Assembly: GCA_022225965.2 (NCBI GenBank)
Contig: JAKJXP020000013.1
Coordinates: forward strand, 1 to 64,000
DNA: 64,000 nucleotides
From: Diatrype stigma
Lineage: Eukaryota; Ascomycota; Sordariomycetes; Xylariales; Diatrypaceae
Reading direction: 5' to 3'
A program made the position numbers and the translations under genes. Shown in pieces: positions 34,849 through 46,421 of this stretch. The notes beneath the pieces are model-generated. The model was not told the origin of the DNA and did no database searches. It saw nothing but the letters and a program-made list of their open reading frames with translations. Numbering within the stretch: position 1 is the first letter of the stretch; each line of letters starts with the position of its first letter.

Positions 34849-35671
34849 AAGATGAAGTAAGCAATTAGGCAGGGACCAGGCTGGTTGGCCGCCCCAAGCT
34901 TGCAATGTCGCTTACTGAAAGAACTGCATTTGAATTGAAAGTGCAGATAATCAACAAGGCAATTTGCTGATGGCATTAGAAAACCAGCAAGTCATTGGTT
35001 ATGGATGTGGTTCTTCAACTTCAGTCGGGCGACAAATCCTGCAGCCAAGCTTCCTCCGAAGTTCCTCGAGGCTGTCCTTTGAGCCTCAGACCGGTTTATT
35101 TATAACCCTTTAGCGAAATTACCCCTTGGGACTATTTATATAACGGGACATTAAATACGAGCACGATTCAGGATCAAGATATTAATATTCTACCAAATCG
35201 TATTTGGAATTACTATTGGCCGCGATTTTGGTTTATGCCTAGGGTATAACTTTCAAAAGTAGGATTATATTGGCCATGCACCACCACGCTCATCCACCAG
35301 CTGCCTTCCTACATATAATGACGTAGGGTGTAACGCTTTACGTCTCCTCCACCACCTACTGCCATTATCCTTGGTACCTGGAATCATGAAATAGCCCTTA
35401 CCCAGGGGGGAGGAAGGGGAAGATTAGGTAGTGCTCGGAATTCTGGGAGCTAAAGGGGGGTGCGGGAAACGGCTACTTATATATTCATACAAGCGCGTAG
35501 CTGATGCATTCATGGGACCGTATGGGTCCTTATATTCAATAAAACCTGTAAATCCACAAGACTTTGGACAATGTCAGACTAGGTAGCCATCGTTGGTACA
35601 TATGATCTACGTAAGCGCTGGAACGTGCCAAAGATCTGGGAAACTTTCTGTACAGTTATCCGTTCCCATCT
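34849..35671. other. Intergenic between transposon block and LPMO-like gene
   Basis: Base composition returns to normal directly after the target duplication. This is the 3' flank of the LPMO-like gene. No gene was recognised. Confidence 0.5.
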
Positions 35672-36493
35672 CTAAGCTGTCACATAGAAGTCGAGACAAC
35701 TCTCATATGTTTGTTCATTTCCACTTGCGTACCAGTACCACTGTATAGCACACTTGCCGCCGGCATCACAAGACGAGGCAAGGGTGTCAGGGATAGTCAC
35801 GTTGAAGTCGACTGTGTCATCGTTAGGGACCAAGTAATATACAAGCGCGTGATGGGGTTGAAACATACTATCATCACGGGGCGGACCCGATGTTGAGTCA
35901 GGCCAGTTATCCCATGAGCGGAGAGGCTCGCCGACAACCTCGTTCGTGGCAAGGTCAACCACAGAGACATTCTAAAGGTCCAATGAGCAACGTGGTCCAT
36001 ATACTTTTAGATGGGGGAGGACTAATTACCGCGTAGCCAGGGTGATGACCGGCGATGAGGTCGATGTGGAAGACTAGCACATCGCCTGCCTTCGTCTCCT
36101 TGACGTTATCGGAGTTGTCCTCGTATTGATACCCCCGGCAGAGGTATGCGTTGCAGTTGTAGTCCGCGTCGACGTCTTCCATTGCGTTCTCGATGGGACC
36201 CGCGATATCTTAGTTACATTGCGTCAGCACAACTCCCAAAGACATAGACTCTGCTCTATGAACTAGGCTTAGACGAAGAAGAGCCACTCACCGCTTTCGA
36301 GCGTATCAACGACAGCAGCTCCACATGCTGCTATGTGAGCGGGACCCGTCTTTAACGATAAACATCATTAGTATCATCTCATCCATGAAACGCCCTATAT
36401 AGCAGAGAATACCTTTCGGGGAGATGGGTCTTGCATGACAGCATGTCCTTGGACGCCGGCTACAGCGGCAAGAACAAAGAGGCTCTTCAACAT
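35672..36493 (-). CDS. Secreted LPMO-like (chitin-binding type-4 domain) protein
   Basis: Four exons (36493-36413, 36349-36292, 36208-36030, 35971-35672) give 205 residues. A signal peptide (MLKSLFVLAAVAGVQG) is followed by HAVMQDPSPRK, so the mature protein starts with His, as copper lytic polysaccharide monooxygenases require for their histidine brace. A second His candidate is in IAGHHPGYANVSVVD. Cysteines in CNAYLCRGYQYEDN, SSCDAGGKC and YESCLDF form conserved pairs of this small fungal family. The product is probably extracellular, acting oxidatively on a polysaccharide such as chitin or cellulose; substrate and exact AA family cannot be set from sequence. The GH3 beta-glucosidase gene lies 575 bp upstream on the same strand, which suits joint biomass degradation. 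Confidence 0.85.
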
Positions 36494-37067
36494 GGTCAAT
36501 GGAACTGGACTAAGAACCGAGCGAAGTCGAAGATGGATATAGTAATCTCATCTACTGGAAGGAGCACATCGACCAACGAATAGCTTTATATATACAATGC
36601 CATCTACATGGCGATATTTGGGATGTGGATAATTTCATGCCGTGCGGAAGACGGAACCCCTGAACAAGGAACATAGCGTGTAATTTCTCCACCAACCGCA
36701 ACATTTCATACTTGGGTTGATTGATCCACTCACGCATACCATGTTTCGTTTCACTGTTTCAACCTTAACATTCTAACCCGTTTTCATATTACGGCACGAG
36801 AGGAACCTTTCAGGCATCATCCCACCAATCATGGAATACTGATTGGCCATACGTGCAACCTCGAAGAAAGTGCGGCCATTCCCTGTAACGCCAGGGATGT
36901 CTACGCTAACGATAGATCCCCTGAACTACCACATAAGAGATAAAGGACATCTAAATGTGTCCACGATAGCACAAGTGAAACCTATGCCATGTGAGTCAGT
37001 GACTGGAGACGTATAATCAGCCACCTAGATAGGTGTAAAATTAGATTTAGTAATGCGAACTTCCTTT
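36494..37067. other. Intergenic/promoter of LPMO-like gene
   Basis: 575 bp between the GH3 stop codon and the LPMO-like start, both on the minus strand. No gene or repeat seen. Confidence 0.5.
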
Positions 37068-39825
37068 TTAGGATGTGTTGACAGTCAAAGTCCCTATCAG
37101 AGGCAAATCTCTGCTGCTCCTCCCGACGAACACGCCGTAACTGCCGTCCTGGAGAAGCCACTTCTGCGCTTCGATATCCCAGATGCTCAGATCTCTCCTT
37201 GTCAGCTCAAACTTTACCGTCGCCGTTTCACCGGCCGTGATCAGGGGTTTCTCGAAGCCCCGAAGCTGCTTAGCCGGCGTGTCTTCTCCAGGAAGGCCTA
37301 GGTACAGCTGCACGACCTCCTTGCCGTCCCGCCCTCCGGTGTTCGTGACGCTGGCCTCCACGACAGCCACTACGTCCCAAAGGTCTTCCTGCCCACCCTC
37401 GACTACTAGACCGGTGGGGTACGGTTGCAGGGCATCGGAGACGACCGAGGCCGACAGTCCCGAGTAGTCGAACGTCGTGTAGCTCAGGCCAAAGCCAAAC
37501 TCGAAGCGCGGGGTGATGTTCTTGGCGTCGAAGTGGCGGTAGTCGATGAATACGCCCTCGATGAAGTCGGACTGCGGGAACAGCCCGTAGCGCTCGCCCG
37601 GGAGTGCCAGCTCGGGCGCGAGCACCTGTCCGTAATCGGCCTCGCTGCGAGCCACAGTGTACGGCAGACGACCGGACGGGTTACTATCGCCGTACAGGAG
37701 TGATACGAGCGCCTTGCCGCTCTCCTGCCCAGGAAGGTGCGCGAAGATGACGGCCGTGACGTTAGGATGGTCGATGAAGCTATCGACGAGCCGGACCCCG
37801 GCGTTGTGGAACACCACGATGGTGTTGGCGCACTGGCTCGCGACGTTCTCGATCAGCCCATCCGTGTAATTGTCGCGTAGAGTTGGCCTGTCATAGCCCT
37901 CGGTCGCCCAGACATTGCCAAAGACTATGCACACATCCGATGTGGGGTTTACGGCCGGGCTACCCGAGTCGAAATCCCAGAACAGCGCGGTCCCGTCGTC
38001 CTGGCACCGCGAGACTAAGGCGTCGTACGGAGCGCTGATGAGGCCCTGGGCGGACGCGCCCGATCCGCCACCCGAAACTAGCGTTCCGTTGGGCGCGATG
38101 TCCGATTTGGCGATGCTAAGGTTACCCATCCAGCCGATGTTGACCTCACTCCAGTTCGCCGCCTGGGCCCCGACTGCCCATGGGCCAAACGGGTAGTTTT
38201 CTAACATTTCCGCGTTTTCTGGGGTATTGTAATCCGGCGCCTTGGCTGAGTACCCGAATAATGAGATCAGCTTCATGCGGTTTGGGTCTAGTGGCAGGAC
38301 GCCATTGGCGTTCTTCACGAGGACGTGGCCCTCAACCGCACCGTCGAACAACGTCGGCTTGGCGCTAGCGTTTCGCGCGTCGACGACTTCGTGGGGCTGG
38401 GTTAAGTCGGCGGGCATGCCGTAGCCCGGCGCAGGGAAACCCTGATCGTCTTGCTTCATCTGGTACCACGAGGCGAGGACCCTGGTGGCCATGTCGTCGA
38501 GCCGGGACTTGGGGACGGACCCGTTAGCGATCGCAAGTGATAGGTTCCCGGCCCATTTGCCGGCGCCATTAGGCATGGCGACGTCGAGACCCCCCAAGGC
38601 GCTGGCGACGCCTGACATCTGGGCACCCCAGTCGGAAACAACAAATCCCTAAACGATGTCGTCAGTCAAGCTAGTAAGTCAGAGCAGTCTCTCTAGAGAG
38701 GGCCTACCTGGAAGCCTAGTTCCCCCTTCAGAAGTCCATTCAGGGTCTTGCTGTTTTGACAGCCGTAGGAGTTGTTGACCCGGTTATATGAGCACATGAC
38801 TGTGCCCGTTCCCGCTTTGACGGCATCATAGAATGGCCTTGGAATTTCGTTAGCCGCTAATTCGTACTATAGAAGTTGGTGATTGATCGCTTACCAGAGA
38901 TAAAGTTCGTGCATAGCCTTGTCGTCGACATTGGAGGAAACACTCTGTACAAATGGCTCAACTGTCGTTGGTAACCTATGCGTTTCCTGTTCCTGTGCGA
39001 TGAAGTGCTGTATGACTATTAGCGACTACTCGCGATCATATTAGACACTATCTTACCTTTGTAGTCGTGATCACACCAGCATTCTGGGTGCCCGACACCG
39101 TCTCGTGAACCAAGGCGCCAGTAAGGTATGGATCTACCGAGAAGCCTTTTGAGATTTTAGTTGGCGGTTTCTCCTCACTTTATCTTGAGACGAGATGCAA
39201 CTCTGCTCACCTTCCCAGCTTCGACCTCCCCTGACTACCCGACCGATAGGGCCAACGAATGGCCCGAGGAGGACATTGACCCCCTTGATCTTGGCTTCAC
39301 TGCCCATGAAATGGGCTCTCTGATGCGCCAAATCTTTATTCCAACTGAAAACCCCATCAGTTCAAGAGCGTATCTCGGTATGATCGAGACCAACATACCT
39401 AGCACCAACATGCAGGCCAGCAGGCCACGCGTTGACGTAGTCAGTTCCCCGGACTCCGTTGCCAGCATCCATCAAGCACATCCCCGGGAAGTTAAGCCTG
39501 GTAATGTTCGGGATGAAGCCGGAGCAGCCAGTCTGGGACGTAGCACCAGCAGTGAGGTTCACCTGAGAGGCTCGTGTTAGAAGCAGAAGACAGGTATGTG
39601 TATTTCGGTATGTCATACCTTCTCCTCCAGGGTCAATTGACCGACGAACGCCTTTGCCTTACTAACGGCATCTGCCCATGCACCCAGCTCGGACGTCTCG
39701 GGTGTGGGATAGACGGGCTCAGATTGGCCATAGAAAAACGTGTCATCAGTGATAACATCTTGTGCTCGAACTTCTAAGAGCAGAGGGGCTAACGCAGCCC
39801 AACTGAGTATAAGTGAGGACAGCAT
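37068..39825 (-). CDS. GH3 family beta-glucosidase, secreted
   Basis: Seven exons (39825-39619, 39562-39399, 39344-39211, 39145-39057, 39007-38895, 38837-38708, 38648-37068) give 805 residues, usual for fungal GH3 enzymes. A signal peptide ([17 protein letters not shown]) leads. Signatures in order: [76 protein letters not shown] and GFVVSDWGA, whose Asp (about 285) is the catalytic nucleophile. The middle of the last exon is the alpha/beta sandwich domain, and the C-terminus ([25 protein letters not shown]) is the fibronectin-III-like domain. It should hydrolyse cellobiose and other beta-glucosides outside the cell. The third exon start was fixed by motif continuity ([11 protein letters not shown]), because a nearer acceptor would put the frame out. 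Confidence 0.94.
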
Positions 39826-40867
39826 GACCGATGGTAGGCATGAAGCCAGATGGAATGTGAGATAGGATCGGCTTGATAGCAGGAACAGAGACCGCCGGAA
39901 CGCAATGTAACCGGGATAGGCATTGTTTTATACGCATTTCCATTTCGTCGGCAAGCCAGGTTAGTTCTCGAGAACACGCCGTCCTTCGCAGCTGGACATA
40001 CAGAGAGAGTGTAGCGTGTTGATACTTGCTGGTTTGCCGGAATATGTTCGGGAGATGAAAGATCGCCATCTAACTTATTCGGCCCTTCTCACGGGTGAAA
40101 GAGAGAAATCAAGTCTAGCGAATTGGGCACTTAACATCTAGTTTCTGGGCGCAACGCCCTCCGCTCAGAACGAGACCAGGAATCGCGTGGGACTAATGAG
40201 TCGGAACCAGGGGCAAAGTTGTGGTTTCCCCGCATCCTGGGACCTGGCAGCCTGGGTACCGGGCAGCAACTCAGTGAGAGTCGATCGCTATTTATAAATT
40301 ATCTGGGAATGGGGTGGCCTGAGACGGCTGGGTGCACACGACCGTCGACAGCAATGGCGAGGATGGATGGCCCTTCAAGAGATATCCGACACTCAGCTGG
40401 CTTGTCAAAGGCCCGGAGGCTTGGAGGGTTAAATCTCCCAATTGACAGGGCAGGCCTTGTAGAATCAATTCGGCGCACACGAGATGTTGGCAAGGACGAC
40501 GGACGCAGGGACGTAAGAGCAGTCATAACCTTCGGGGCGGGCCTGCCCATATGCCTAGCGAGACCACCTAGGTAACTAACAACACTAACTAACAGCACTA
40601 ACTAATAGCATCGTCGGTCTAGTCGCAAGGAGCGAACAGTAAGCTAAAGATGCCCAACTAAGTGGATACCACCCCCAGAGTCATGCTGCTGGGGTGGAGC
40701 CATTTCCAGCAACCACGTGGGGATAGTTGGAGAAAACCTGGAGATGAAGGAGATAAAGCAGGGATATAGGGGATTGCAGGGCTTGTAAGGGGGGCCTTGG
40801 GGGCGCGTGGCTCAGCCCCAGACTCGGTATACCAACCCCGAGCCGGCTACCCCCATTGTTCCAACCT
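39826..40867. other. Promoter side of GH3 gene, intergenic
   Basis: About 1 kb between the GH3 start codon and the MITE. Short ORFs here have no recognisable domain. It presumably holds the GH3 promoter. Confidence 0.5.
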
Positions 40868-40876
40868 GGAAGTAGC

Positions 40877-40936
40877 CAATTCGTTTATTGGCACCGGACA
40901 CTTCTGATATCGACACCGGACATTAACCGCATTTGG
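40877..40936 (+). repeat. Left terminal inverted repeat
   Basis: Starts CAATTCGTTTATTGGCACC and ends CCGCATTTGG; contains the sub-repeat CACCGGACA twice. Confidence 0.88.
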
Positions 40937-41210
40937 ATGCACCTCCACCTTACCTATTTACCACCTAAGTATTTCGTTACCAAGTATACCAATACATTAA
41001 GGAACCATCAATATCTTATACAGTATAATTATATACAGCACAATTGCATACAATACAATTACATACAACCTAAACCCTCCGGACCTAACCCTAGCTAACC
41101 CGTAACAGCGCTACGTATATGCTGGCGCTGGCGTTGGCGTAAGTGCGCTGGCGTAGGTATAGATGCAGGTGCAGGTGCAGGTATAGGTATAGGCTGTACG
41201 TAGGTTATAA

Positions 41211-41310
41211 GGGTTATAGGTGGTTGTAGGTGGTTGTAGGTGGTTGTAGGTGGTTGTAGGTGGTTATAGGTGGTTGTAGGTGGTTGTAGGTGGTTGTAGG
41301 TAGTTAATTG
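41211..41310 (+). repeat. 10-bp tandem repeat inside the MITE
   Basis: About nine copies of TGGTTGTAGG in register (one copy with an A, flanks degenerate), making a minisatellite in the interior of the transposon. Just upstream GTGCAG and GTATAG hexamers are also repeated. Confidence 0.9.
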
Positions 41311-41387
41311 TTAGGGAGTAACTTGGAGAGTGCTAGGCTTAACTGTGGCTTGAGGTGTGGCACAGGTGGCTAAATGCGCTAACCTTA

Positions 41388-41447
41388 CCAAATGCGGTTA
41401 ATGTCCGGTGTCGATATCAAAAGTGTCCGGTGCCAATAAACGAATTG
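41388..41447 (-). repeat. Right terminal inverted repeat
   Basis: Reverse complement of 40877-40936 with one mismatch. Confidence 0.88.
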
Positions 41448-41456
41448 GGAAGTAGC

Positions 41457-42430
41457 GTATTTGAGAGTGCCTGGGTTATGGTCATCCCCAAACGACCGAC
41501 TTTCTGCAGGTCATATGCGGAGAAGGATTTGTCGACATCCATGATGCGAGTAAGTAGTCGGAAGTCGGGGTAGGTAACTACATACATGTAGCTAATGTAT
41601 ATCTAGTCCTGATACTAGGAACGAGAACGGGAATAATAACCGTCGTACTTTTTTTTTTTTTAAGAACCAGGTAAGCTTATCAAGCAAGCCAGCTGTCGTT
41701 ATGAACGGCAATCAAATAGTTGTGTCCAATGTCAAAATTTTCATATTTTCGTTCTTCTAGTCGTTGTTCTTCCGCAGCCAAAATGTGCATCTATCAACTA
41801 CCATGTGGTACAGCAACACCTCCAATGCCCACGCTTCTACCCATTGGTCAGCCGTTCCTAGGAACTCAAACCCAGTCTCCTGACTCTCCTCCTCTCTAAG
41901 GCCGCAATGGTTCCGCGCGCTCATAGCCGCGTAGTATGAAGGTACTCGCAGGTTAACAACAGGTGACACCATAAATCAAACCATTCAAGCGCTATTCGCG
42001 CTAGGTCTCGTGAACACGACGGTGGCGCAAGCACCGGAAGGCCCGGTCTGGCCCATTCCAACTTCCCTCATCACCGTCACTAGTATCGTGACCGCCGTCA
42101 TCGTTAGCATCACACCCCGCAATTTCTGTTTCGATGTCGCGAGCACGGAAACGACGTCGAGGGTGTCCTCTGGGTAACTAGTTTTCCTCTTGTTCACCAA
42201 CGCGAGACTCCTCCATTAGTCGGAACATACACGGCGAATGGCGCGATCTTGTCAGACGATCTTGTCAGAATGGGCGTCCAGCCCTTGACTGTCGGTGATG
42301 AGGAAGTGGGTCGCTATCGCGGCCGTCGCGAAACTACAGGTGACTGTACAATGGAATTCTGTGAAGGCGACGTCCGTATCCGGGTCACCCCCGATGCCTG
42401 CCAGACAGGTGGCAAATAGAAGTTCGCTAA
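41457..42430. other. Region with short frames only, possible gene relic
   Basis: Minus-strand frames at 41757-41972 (71 residues, starts at ATG) and downstream of the F-box-like ORF are open but match nothing I know and lack clear splice joins. On the minus strand the frame overlapping the end of the next gene continues open from about 42490 to 42252. The region may hold a decayed extension of that gene. No firm annotation is possible. Confidence 0.3.
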
Positions 42431-43198
42431 CTAGATCCGCGTCCACGCCGAACGTGGTGTTGCTTGTGCCGATGCCACTGCCGAAGGGGGATACAGCAGA
42501 GGGATACCTAGATCGTGGATGTAGGTGTGTGTCGATTCGATGGCAGCTTCTAAAAAAACAACGGGTGTTCGCCTCGGGTGACTCTCAGGAATCCCATCTA
42601 TAGAGAGTACAACACGGGGCAGACGACGCTGCCCGGCGGAATCCTGATTGTACCTCGCGGTCAAAAGCCTAATCAAATCCATCAAGTCCTTCTGGCGTTC
42701 TGATAGGAAGAAATTGGCTGAGCTTCCACCGGTCATATCACCCGGCTGGCACGGGTGAATCAACATCAAATCAATGATAACCTCGTTCACGCCTTGCACC
42801 GGGAGATGGGGGACACATGCAATCCATTCTTCGAACAGCGCGTGACTACAACAAAGTCCTGCGTATGAAAGCAGTCTTGCTGTTTCCTGGTTCTGGTTGA
42901 GCTGTTCTCCGATATTATTCAACGAATCAAAGATCAGCAAACTCAATTTGCCCGGTTTGAACCTGCATTGCGTTTTCAGGGTCCACAGTCTATCCAACGC
43001 CGCTGGATCCCGGATGACGAGGTTAGGCGACCACGCTTCCACCATTCGTGATGTGTCGGCGTTGAGCTGTTTGCAGGTTAAAAGCAGACCTAGCATATGT
43101 GATGGAGAAGGCTTAGTAGGACAAAAATCGTTCGGGAACGTCTGTAAGACGATATCTTGGCGGATTTCCGTCGGCAGCTCTAAGAAGATAACCATCAT
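42431..43198 (-). CDS. F-box-like hypothetical protein
   Basis: Intronless 255-residue frame starting at ATG (MMVIFLELPTEIRQDIV). The opening LELPTEIR is the usual start of fungal F-box or F-box-like domains, and is followed after about 25 residues by LLLTCKQLNADTSRM, a common second block of this class. Such proteins may link targets to SCF ubiquitin ligases, but many fungal members are of unknown function. The rest has no recognised domain. A longer frame upstream has no ATG. Near the C-terminus a second frame stays open past the stop for about 60 codons, so the end may be shifted by an unrecognised intron or a frameshift. Confidence in the gene is moderate and in function low. Confidence 0.6.
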   Translation of the reverse strand: MMVIFLELPTEIRQDIVLQTFPNDFCPTKPSPSHMLGLLLTCKQLNADTSRMVEAWSPNLVIRDPAALDRLWTLKTQCRFKPGKLSLLIFDSLNNIGEQLNQNQETARLLSYAGLCCSHALFEEWIACVPHLPVQGVNEVIIDLMLIHPCQPGDMTGGSSANFFLSERQKDLMDLIRLLTARYNQDSAGQRRLPRVVLSIDGIPESHPRRTPVVFLEAAIESTHTYIHDLGIPLLYPPSAVASAQATPRSAWTRI

Positions 43199-43932
43199 CA
43201 AAAATTGAGTTACCCAGACAGGTATGATAGTTATGTCGTTCTGTTGTGAATGCAAAAGTTGATCCAGCGACGGGATCAATCACAGTCTTCTTATATTTAC
43301 GGGGCTGTCCACGTTATATACCTAACGGAATAACTATATGGAGGACGTTGATCAGGCACTTCGGACATATCACGAGTCAATCAACAACGTAAATACACGG
43401 GTGGGTTGGCGGGGTACGTATGCTATCCATGAAGTATTAACTTTATCCTCGCATAATATGCGGCGAAAGGTATCTTTCAGGGGTGAAGGGCAAGGTTATA
43501 ATAGCAAGGCTGGTCACAAAGTTCCGTAATCGATGCAACACCGAGTCATGGTAGAAAAGCAAAGTCGTAAAACCTAAATAGTAGTTATCCTTACGATACA
43601 ACCCCCCCCCCCCCCCCCTCAAATCTTACGATTTCCTGGGCTACGACAACCTGGAATACCCAGAACGCCGACTGGGCCGAAGGATGACAGACAACTATAG
43701 AAGTGCGAGGTAAGCAGCATAATAGGGGCTCCAGGTTGCATTCTCTAGGATAAAGCTGAAGCTAGAGCTAGAATAGGGGAGTAGCTAAATATATAGTATC
43801 TCATCTATCTAGTACGTAGTCCACGTAAGAGCCGCTCAGGGGTTTCAAGATGGTTATTGCTCGTGATAGGTAATCCCAACGGAGTGCTTTCCCAGTCTGT
43901 CTAGGTATGTAATATCTACTGCTATACCATGA
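43199..43932. other. Intergenic with a 17-nt poly-C run
   Basis: No gene seen. A run of 17 C lies at 43602-43618. The 63-codon ORF near 43338 has no supporting features. Confidence 0.5.
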
Positions 43933-45881
43933 TTACGGAGCGCCCTTGCGCACCCGAAATGTCCTTCGCAAAAAGCCCTTGGCGCGAGAGCGAGTAGTAG
44001 GGAGAGTAGTGGGACTATCGTCCCTCTGTTCTGTACGCACCCTGTTACCATGTAGAACTTGACTGAAGTCAGAGTGTAAACTCCAGGCTATAAATCGCTC
44101 ACGCTCGATGAGCACCACAAAGTCGTTGTCGCCCTCGAACCTCGTACCTCTCAGCCTACCAAACGTTCCCATACTCTTGTCAATCCAAGCACGATCGTAA
44201 TCGAAGCCGTTTTCGCCCGGGATGGGCAGGTCGGAGTATGCTGTCTCCTCCTTGTCGTTTGCGTCGTCATCTACTAAAGATACACCGAATAAATATTCGG
44301 TAAATCCGTGTTTCTTCCTCGTTGCATGGATTGACGGCAGTATCTTCCACTCTTCCTCCAGTGGTAGAGCCATTGGTCTAATGTATCCGTCGGAAAACTT
44401 GGAAGGATCACGGTAGATCATCATGTCGTTCCATAGCTGATAGGCGCTATGAGTCTGACCTGACCACGGGTCCTCAACCCATTCTCTGGGAAGCCTGTGT
44501 TTCTGGAACACGAATCTGCGGTTGACGGTGTCGAACAGCACCATGCCTACCGGGCGTCTCTTGTTCCAGAAAGTCCGGTCGTCAGAGACAATCCCGAGGC
44601 TGTAAGTTCCGAAGGCATCTGCTTTGCGTAGACTGAAAACAAAGGTAATGGTAGGATAATGTGCCGAGTCACGGCTAGATGTTTCGAAATCCGTATCAGA
44701 TGTTTCGGAATCCGTATCAGAGGATGCGTCGGAATGAGCGTCGGAGGGGGTGTTGGAAAGAGGCCCCTGTGAGGCATAGTCTTTGAAGTTGAATGAGTAG
44801 CAGTGACTGAACCTGGTCAACCTAAACTCGTAGACATTGACAGAAGTAAGTGGCGCCCCTCCTTCTATGACCTGGGACGATGCCACCAGGAACCATACGC
44901 CAAATTCGCAAGGATGCGGTATAATATCGCTATTCCACGGGGAGTCAAGCTTCGGCAACTTCGCTCCAATAGCTAACTCAATACGACGGCGCGTAAGTTG
45001 ACGGTTAAACCCACCCCTGGACCATATGATAACATTATATCCGACCATGGCGAGAACTGACTGATCAACCGTAACACAGCGATGGGGTGCGAACGGAAGA
45101 GTGAGATGTCTATACTCGTTGGACAGATGACTCCATACGATCCTGTATTACGGCCTGTTAGTGATTGCGCAGTTACTGCTGGGGTTGGAGGTTATGATAC
45201 GTACATGTCTGTGTTGTGGGTGATCACAACAAACTTGTTCCCAAGGGCTGCTAAATGAGTCTGATTGAACCAAAAACCAACTTTTCGTAAAGAAAATAGC
45301 CTTCGCTTTCTGGTTCTCAAGTCGTCCACTACAACAGTGGAGGGGTTAGGCATCCATGCCAGTTTACCATCAGCGTACAACACGTCACTGCCAGTGTTTC
45401 GACGTTGTTCTGGGGACCACCAGTTATAGGATTCTGGATTCCACGTAACCAAATGATCTGGATCCCACGGGATCAAATAGCCAGGGTGAAACTCTTGATC
45501 AAGCCGGAAGAACCAGTTGAACCCTTTATTCTTCCAAGAGAACAGTTCTGCTATGATTCCACTATATTTCCCGTGGTCTCTGTTGAAGCATCGCCGCATA
45601 GCATATTGGAACACTGCGTAACTGTCAGGTGTTCTATGTGCATCACTACTGTGGCTAAGGTCCGGGAGGGTAGGGAAGAATTGCGTAATGACCGAATGCA
45701 TGAGTTTGGGGTTAGAGAATTGCGTCCGCCATCGGCGTGAAACCCGCAGACAGTTCGCAATATCGTATCGACCAAGATGCTCTGAAATCAGGATATTGAT
45801 CTCCAATGGCACGAGTCCAACGATATCCACTGTTAGGAAGGAAGAAGCCCCAGCGTCCTGGCGTCCCAACGATTGGCCCAT
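43933..45881 (-). CDS. F-box domain protein
   Basis: Two exons, 45881-45205 and 45142-43933, joined over a 62-nt intron (donor GTACGT, acceptor ACAG) give 628 residues. Residues about 20-60 form an F-box: VGLVPLEINILISEHLGRYDIANCLRVSRRWR, the Skp1-binding module of SCF ubiquitin ligases. The rest has regularly spaced aromatic and beta-rich segments (KLAWMPNPSTVVVDDLRTRKRRLF, FGVWFLVAS, PTITFVFSLRKADAFGTYSLGIV) that suggest a beta-propeller-like target-binding domain, although no repeat is clear. A Ser/Asp-rich insert with short duplications (SDTDSETSDTDFETS) lies near 44680-44760. The C-terminal tail is basic. Substrate is unknown. The start is the first ATG of the frame. Confidence 0.82.
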
Positions 45882-46349
45882 CGTGCTAATAAGTACGGCC
45901 TAAGACATTTTATTAGTAATACATTAGTTATGATGAAATGATGGGTATCTAGGAGCATTTATACTTATTCGTTTCGAGTAGCCGGTCGCTTGGCACAGTT
46001 CTTCTGGGTTAATGGGAAACCACACACTTGTAACAACTCAACGAGACTTTGGGAAAGTCGTAAGGTGGAAGTCGATAGGTGGAAGTCGGTATTATTAGAA
46101 ACGGAGAAATCAAGAAACTGGAATAAGTAATGGAAGGTGTAAGAGATAAACAGAGTCGAAAATTTTCCTGTCAAAGCCTTTTTCTGTATACTTGGAAGGA
46201 AAAGGCCGCCGTGAGGTAGGAAAAAAGGGTGTTGTTAATAATAACTTGCTTAATACGATGATAAACCGAATAAGCAAGGAAGATGTTCATAGGCTACACA
46301 TATGACTTAATTCAGTGTTTATGATTTCATTCTTTCGGGTTTCGGCGCC

Positions 46350-46421
46350 GTTGCTGCGATTCGGCATTGTATAGTTGCTGCGATTCGGCGTAATATAATT
46401 GCTGCAATTCGGCATAATTAC
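46350..46421 (+). repeat. 24-bp tandem repeat, three copies
   Basis: Three consecutive 24-bp units of the form RTTGCTGCRATTCGGC followed by an AT-rich 8-mer. The third unit differs mainly by C/T-type changes. The array directly precedes an AT-rich stretch. Confidence 0.8.

Larger units (their letters stand above)
40877..41447. mobile_element. Non-autonomous TIR DNA transposon, Mutator-like
   Basis: 571 bp bounded by 60-bp inverted repeats (40877-40936 and 41388-41447) that differ at one position. A perfect 9-bp direct duplication GGAAGTAGC flanks it at 40868-40876 and 41448-41456. Long TIRs plus a 9-bp target duplication fit the Mutator superfamily (8-10 bp). It encodes no protein. It is not AT-rich and its TIRs are nearly identical, so the insertion is young and has escaped RIP. 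Confidence 0.85.

Noticed and set aside
41985..42200. 71-residue minus-strand frame with a hydrophobic segment
   Set aside because: It opens without an ATG and no splice path to an ATG was found. A plus-strand LFTNAR match to the DUF6594 tail nearby is too short to call a relic.
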